In this document: positions 63,498-64,000 of the stretch, one piece after another
Position numbering within the stretch: position 1 is the stretch's first letter
Layout: every line of letters starts with the position of its first letter
Translations under genes and position numbers: made by a program
Assembly (NCBI GenBank): GCA_949284715.1
Contig: CASDWH010000029.1
Location: forward strand, 1-64,000
Direction of reading: 5' to 3'
DNA length: 64,000 bases
DNA from: an uncultured bacterium
Lineage (GTDB): Bacteria > Cyanobacteriota > Vampirovibrionia > Gastranaerophilales > Gastranaerophilaceae
The notes under the pieces: generated by a model
Seen by the model: only the letters and a program-made list of their open reading frames with translations
The model's database searches: none
Told to the model about the DNA's origin: nothing

Positions 63498-63953
63498 ATG
63501 CCAGGAAATGATTACTTTGAATTAGGCGGAGTCCAATTTCCCAGAAAAGAGGTAAAGACTGTGAATTATAGCAAGAAAGACGGCAAATATATAGTAGATT
63601 TTAAAAATGGGACTCGTATGGCTTATTCTGAAAGCAAAGAGGGACTCGCAAGTTCTGTCTTTTTGGAGCCGCCGCATGGAAATGAGGGGTTTAATCGGAC
63701 GTATGTAAATAATATTAAGGATTTGGAGATAATTGGTACGCCGCAAGAAGATAGAATTCAGGTTGATAATTCAACGATTAGGGGGATAGACGTAAACGGC
63801 GGCGGTGAAGATTTTGTCGATATAAACAATTCTTCGACGGAACCTCTCGGCAATGCTGCTATTACAGAGTACGGGATGGGGCTTATTATTCACGATGCGA
63901 ATGATGAGATTAATATTGATAAAAATTCAAATGTAATTGATTTTGAGCTTTAG
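63498..63953 (+). CDS. Unknown protein, beta-rich C-terminus
   Basis: 151 residues from ATG 63498, with AAAGGAG six bases upstream. The longer frame to 63363 runs through the promoter and hairpin and is unlikely. The N-terminal half reads as a small beta-sheet (VNYSKKDGKYIVDFKNGTRMAY). The C-terminal half has Asn/Asp/Gly-rich turns (DRIQVDNSTIRGIDVNGGGEDFVDINNS) that look like a parallel beta-roll or solenoid. No signal peptide. Not recognised. Confidence 0.65.
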   Translation: MPGNDYFELGGVQFPRKEVKTVNYSKKDGKYIVDFKNGTRMAYSESKEGLASSVFLEPPHGNEGFNRTYVNNIKDLEIIGTPQEDRIQVDNSTIRGIDVNGGGEDFVDINNSSTEPLGNAAITEYGMGLIIHDANDEINIDKNSNVIDFEL

Positions 63954-64000
63954 TATGTGATGTTATACATGGTATGGTGTTATTATTACACCGTACTGTT

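Overview
This window looks like chromosome from a low-GC, non-photosynthetic, Gram-negative anaerobe of the Cyanobacteriota (Vampirovibrionia/'Melainabacteria', most like gut Gastranaerophilales). That placement is inference. It rests on four things: (i) the ATP synthase genes at 57.3-62.3 kb run a-c-b'-b-delta-alpha-gamma and stop at a terminator without beta and epsilon, the split seen in cyanobacteria, including duplicated b/b' subunits; (ii) there are lipid A and heptose genes (lpxC, lpxD, fabZ, lpxK, rfaE2), so an LPS-type outer membrane; (iii) anaerobe markers are present (rubredoxin-first rubrerythrin, stand-alone rubredoxin, PPi-dependent phosphofructokinase); (iv) several unknown small proteins share a short N-terminal F-[STK]-G signature.

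Layout. 1-1743 (minus, running off the left edge): a very unusual surface protein, a type IV prepilin leader followed by 28 YadA-head-like repeats. 1.9-8.8 kb: XRE regulator with operator-like palindromes, a GPH-type sugar transporter, a B12-binding radical SAM protein, rpsP, lpxK and two unknown F-x-G proteins. 8.8-13.1 kb: rubrerythrin, tRNA-Leu, exported proteins (one a dead M48 peptidase-like protein), a Bax-inhibitor-1 family membrane protein, and a structured non-coding stretch with a 45-bp direct repeat that copies the start of tRNA-Pro. 13.2-14.3 kb: two unknown genes, one with a Thr-Cys-His arrangement like CheD/CNF/BLF1 deamidases. 14.3-18.3 kb: dnaX, ldcA, tRNA-Val (with a truncated 5' copy upstream), and a GIY-YIG nuclease flanked by four palindromic repeats. 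18.4-29.1 kb: CNNM/CBS transporter, dGTPase, S1 protein, xerD, a sigma/anti-sigma/Spy-like stress cassette, rimO, and a two-component system. 29-38.4 kb: DHA2 exporter, PPi-PFK, ZIP transporter, small regulators, and a 1273-residue double SF1 helicase. 38.4-41.8 kb: membrane protein, PilO-like protein and a PilM-PilN fusion (inner-membrane pilus platform, which fits the prepilin at the left edge). 41.8-57.2 kb: rlmB and a sigma factor on plus; then long minus-strand runs for cell envelope and division (TPR, DivIC-like, outer-membrane protein, coaE, pseudouridine synthase, thioesterase; fabZ-lpxC-lpxD-rfaE2; ilvD-nagA-murE-ftsI). 57.3-62.3 kb: ATP synthase. 62.4-64 kb: two paralogous small F-x-G membrane proteins and an unknown protein.

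One pattern runs across the window: at least nine genes have a -10 box TANAAT followed by exactly six bases and then the ATG, with no Shine-Dalgarno. This predicts leaderless mRNAs, while internal operon genes carry good Shine-Dalgarno sites. The observations I consider most novel are the prepilin/YadA-head fusion, the CheD/CNF-like protein, the F-x-G protein set, the leaderless promoter rule, and the structured RNA and truncated tRNA copies upstream of tRNA-Pro and tRNA-Val.
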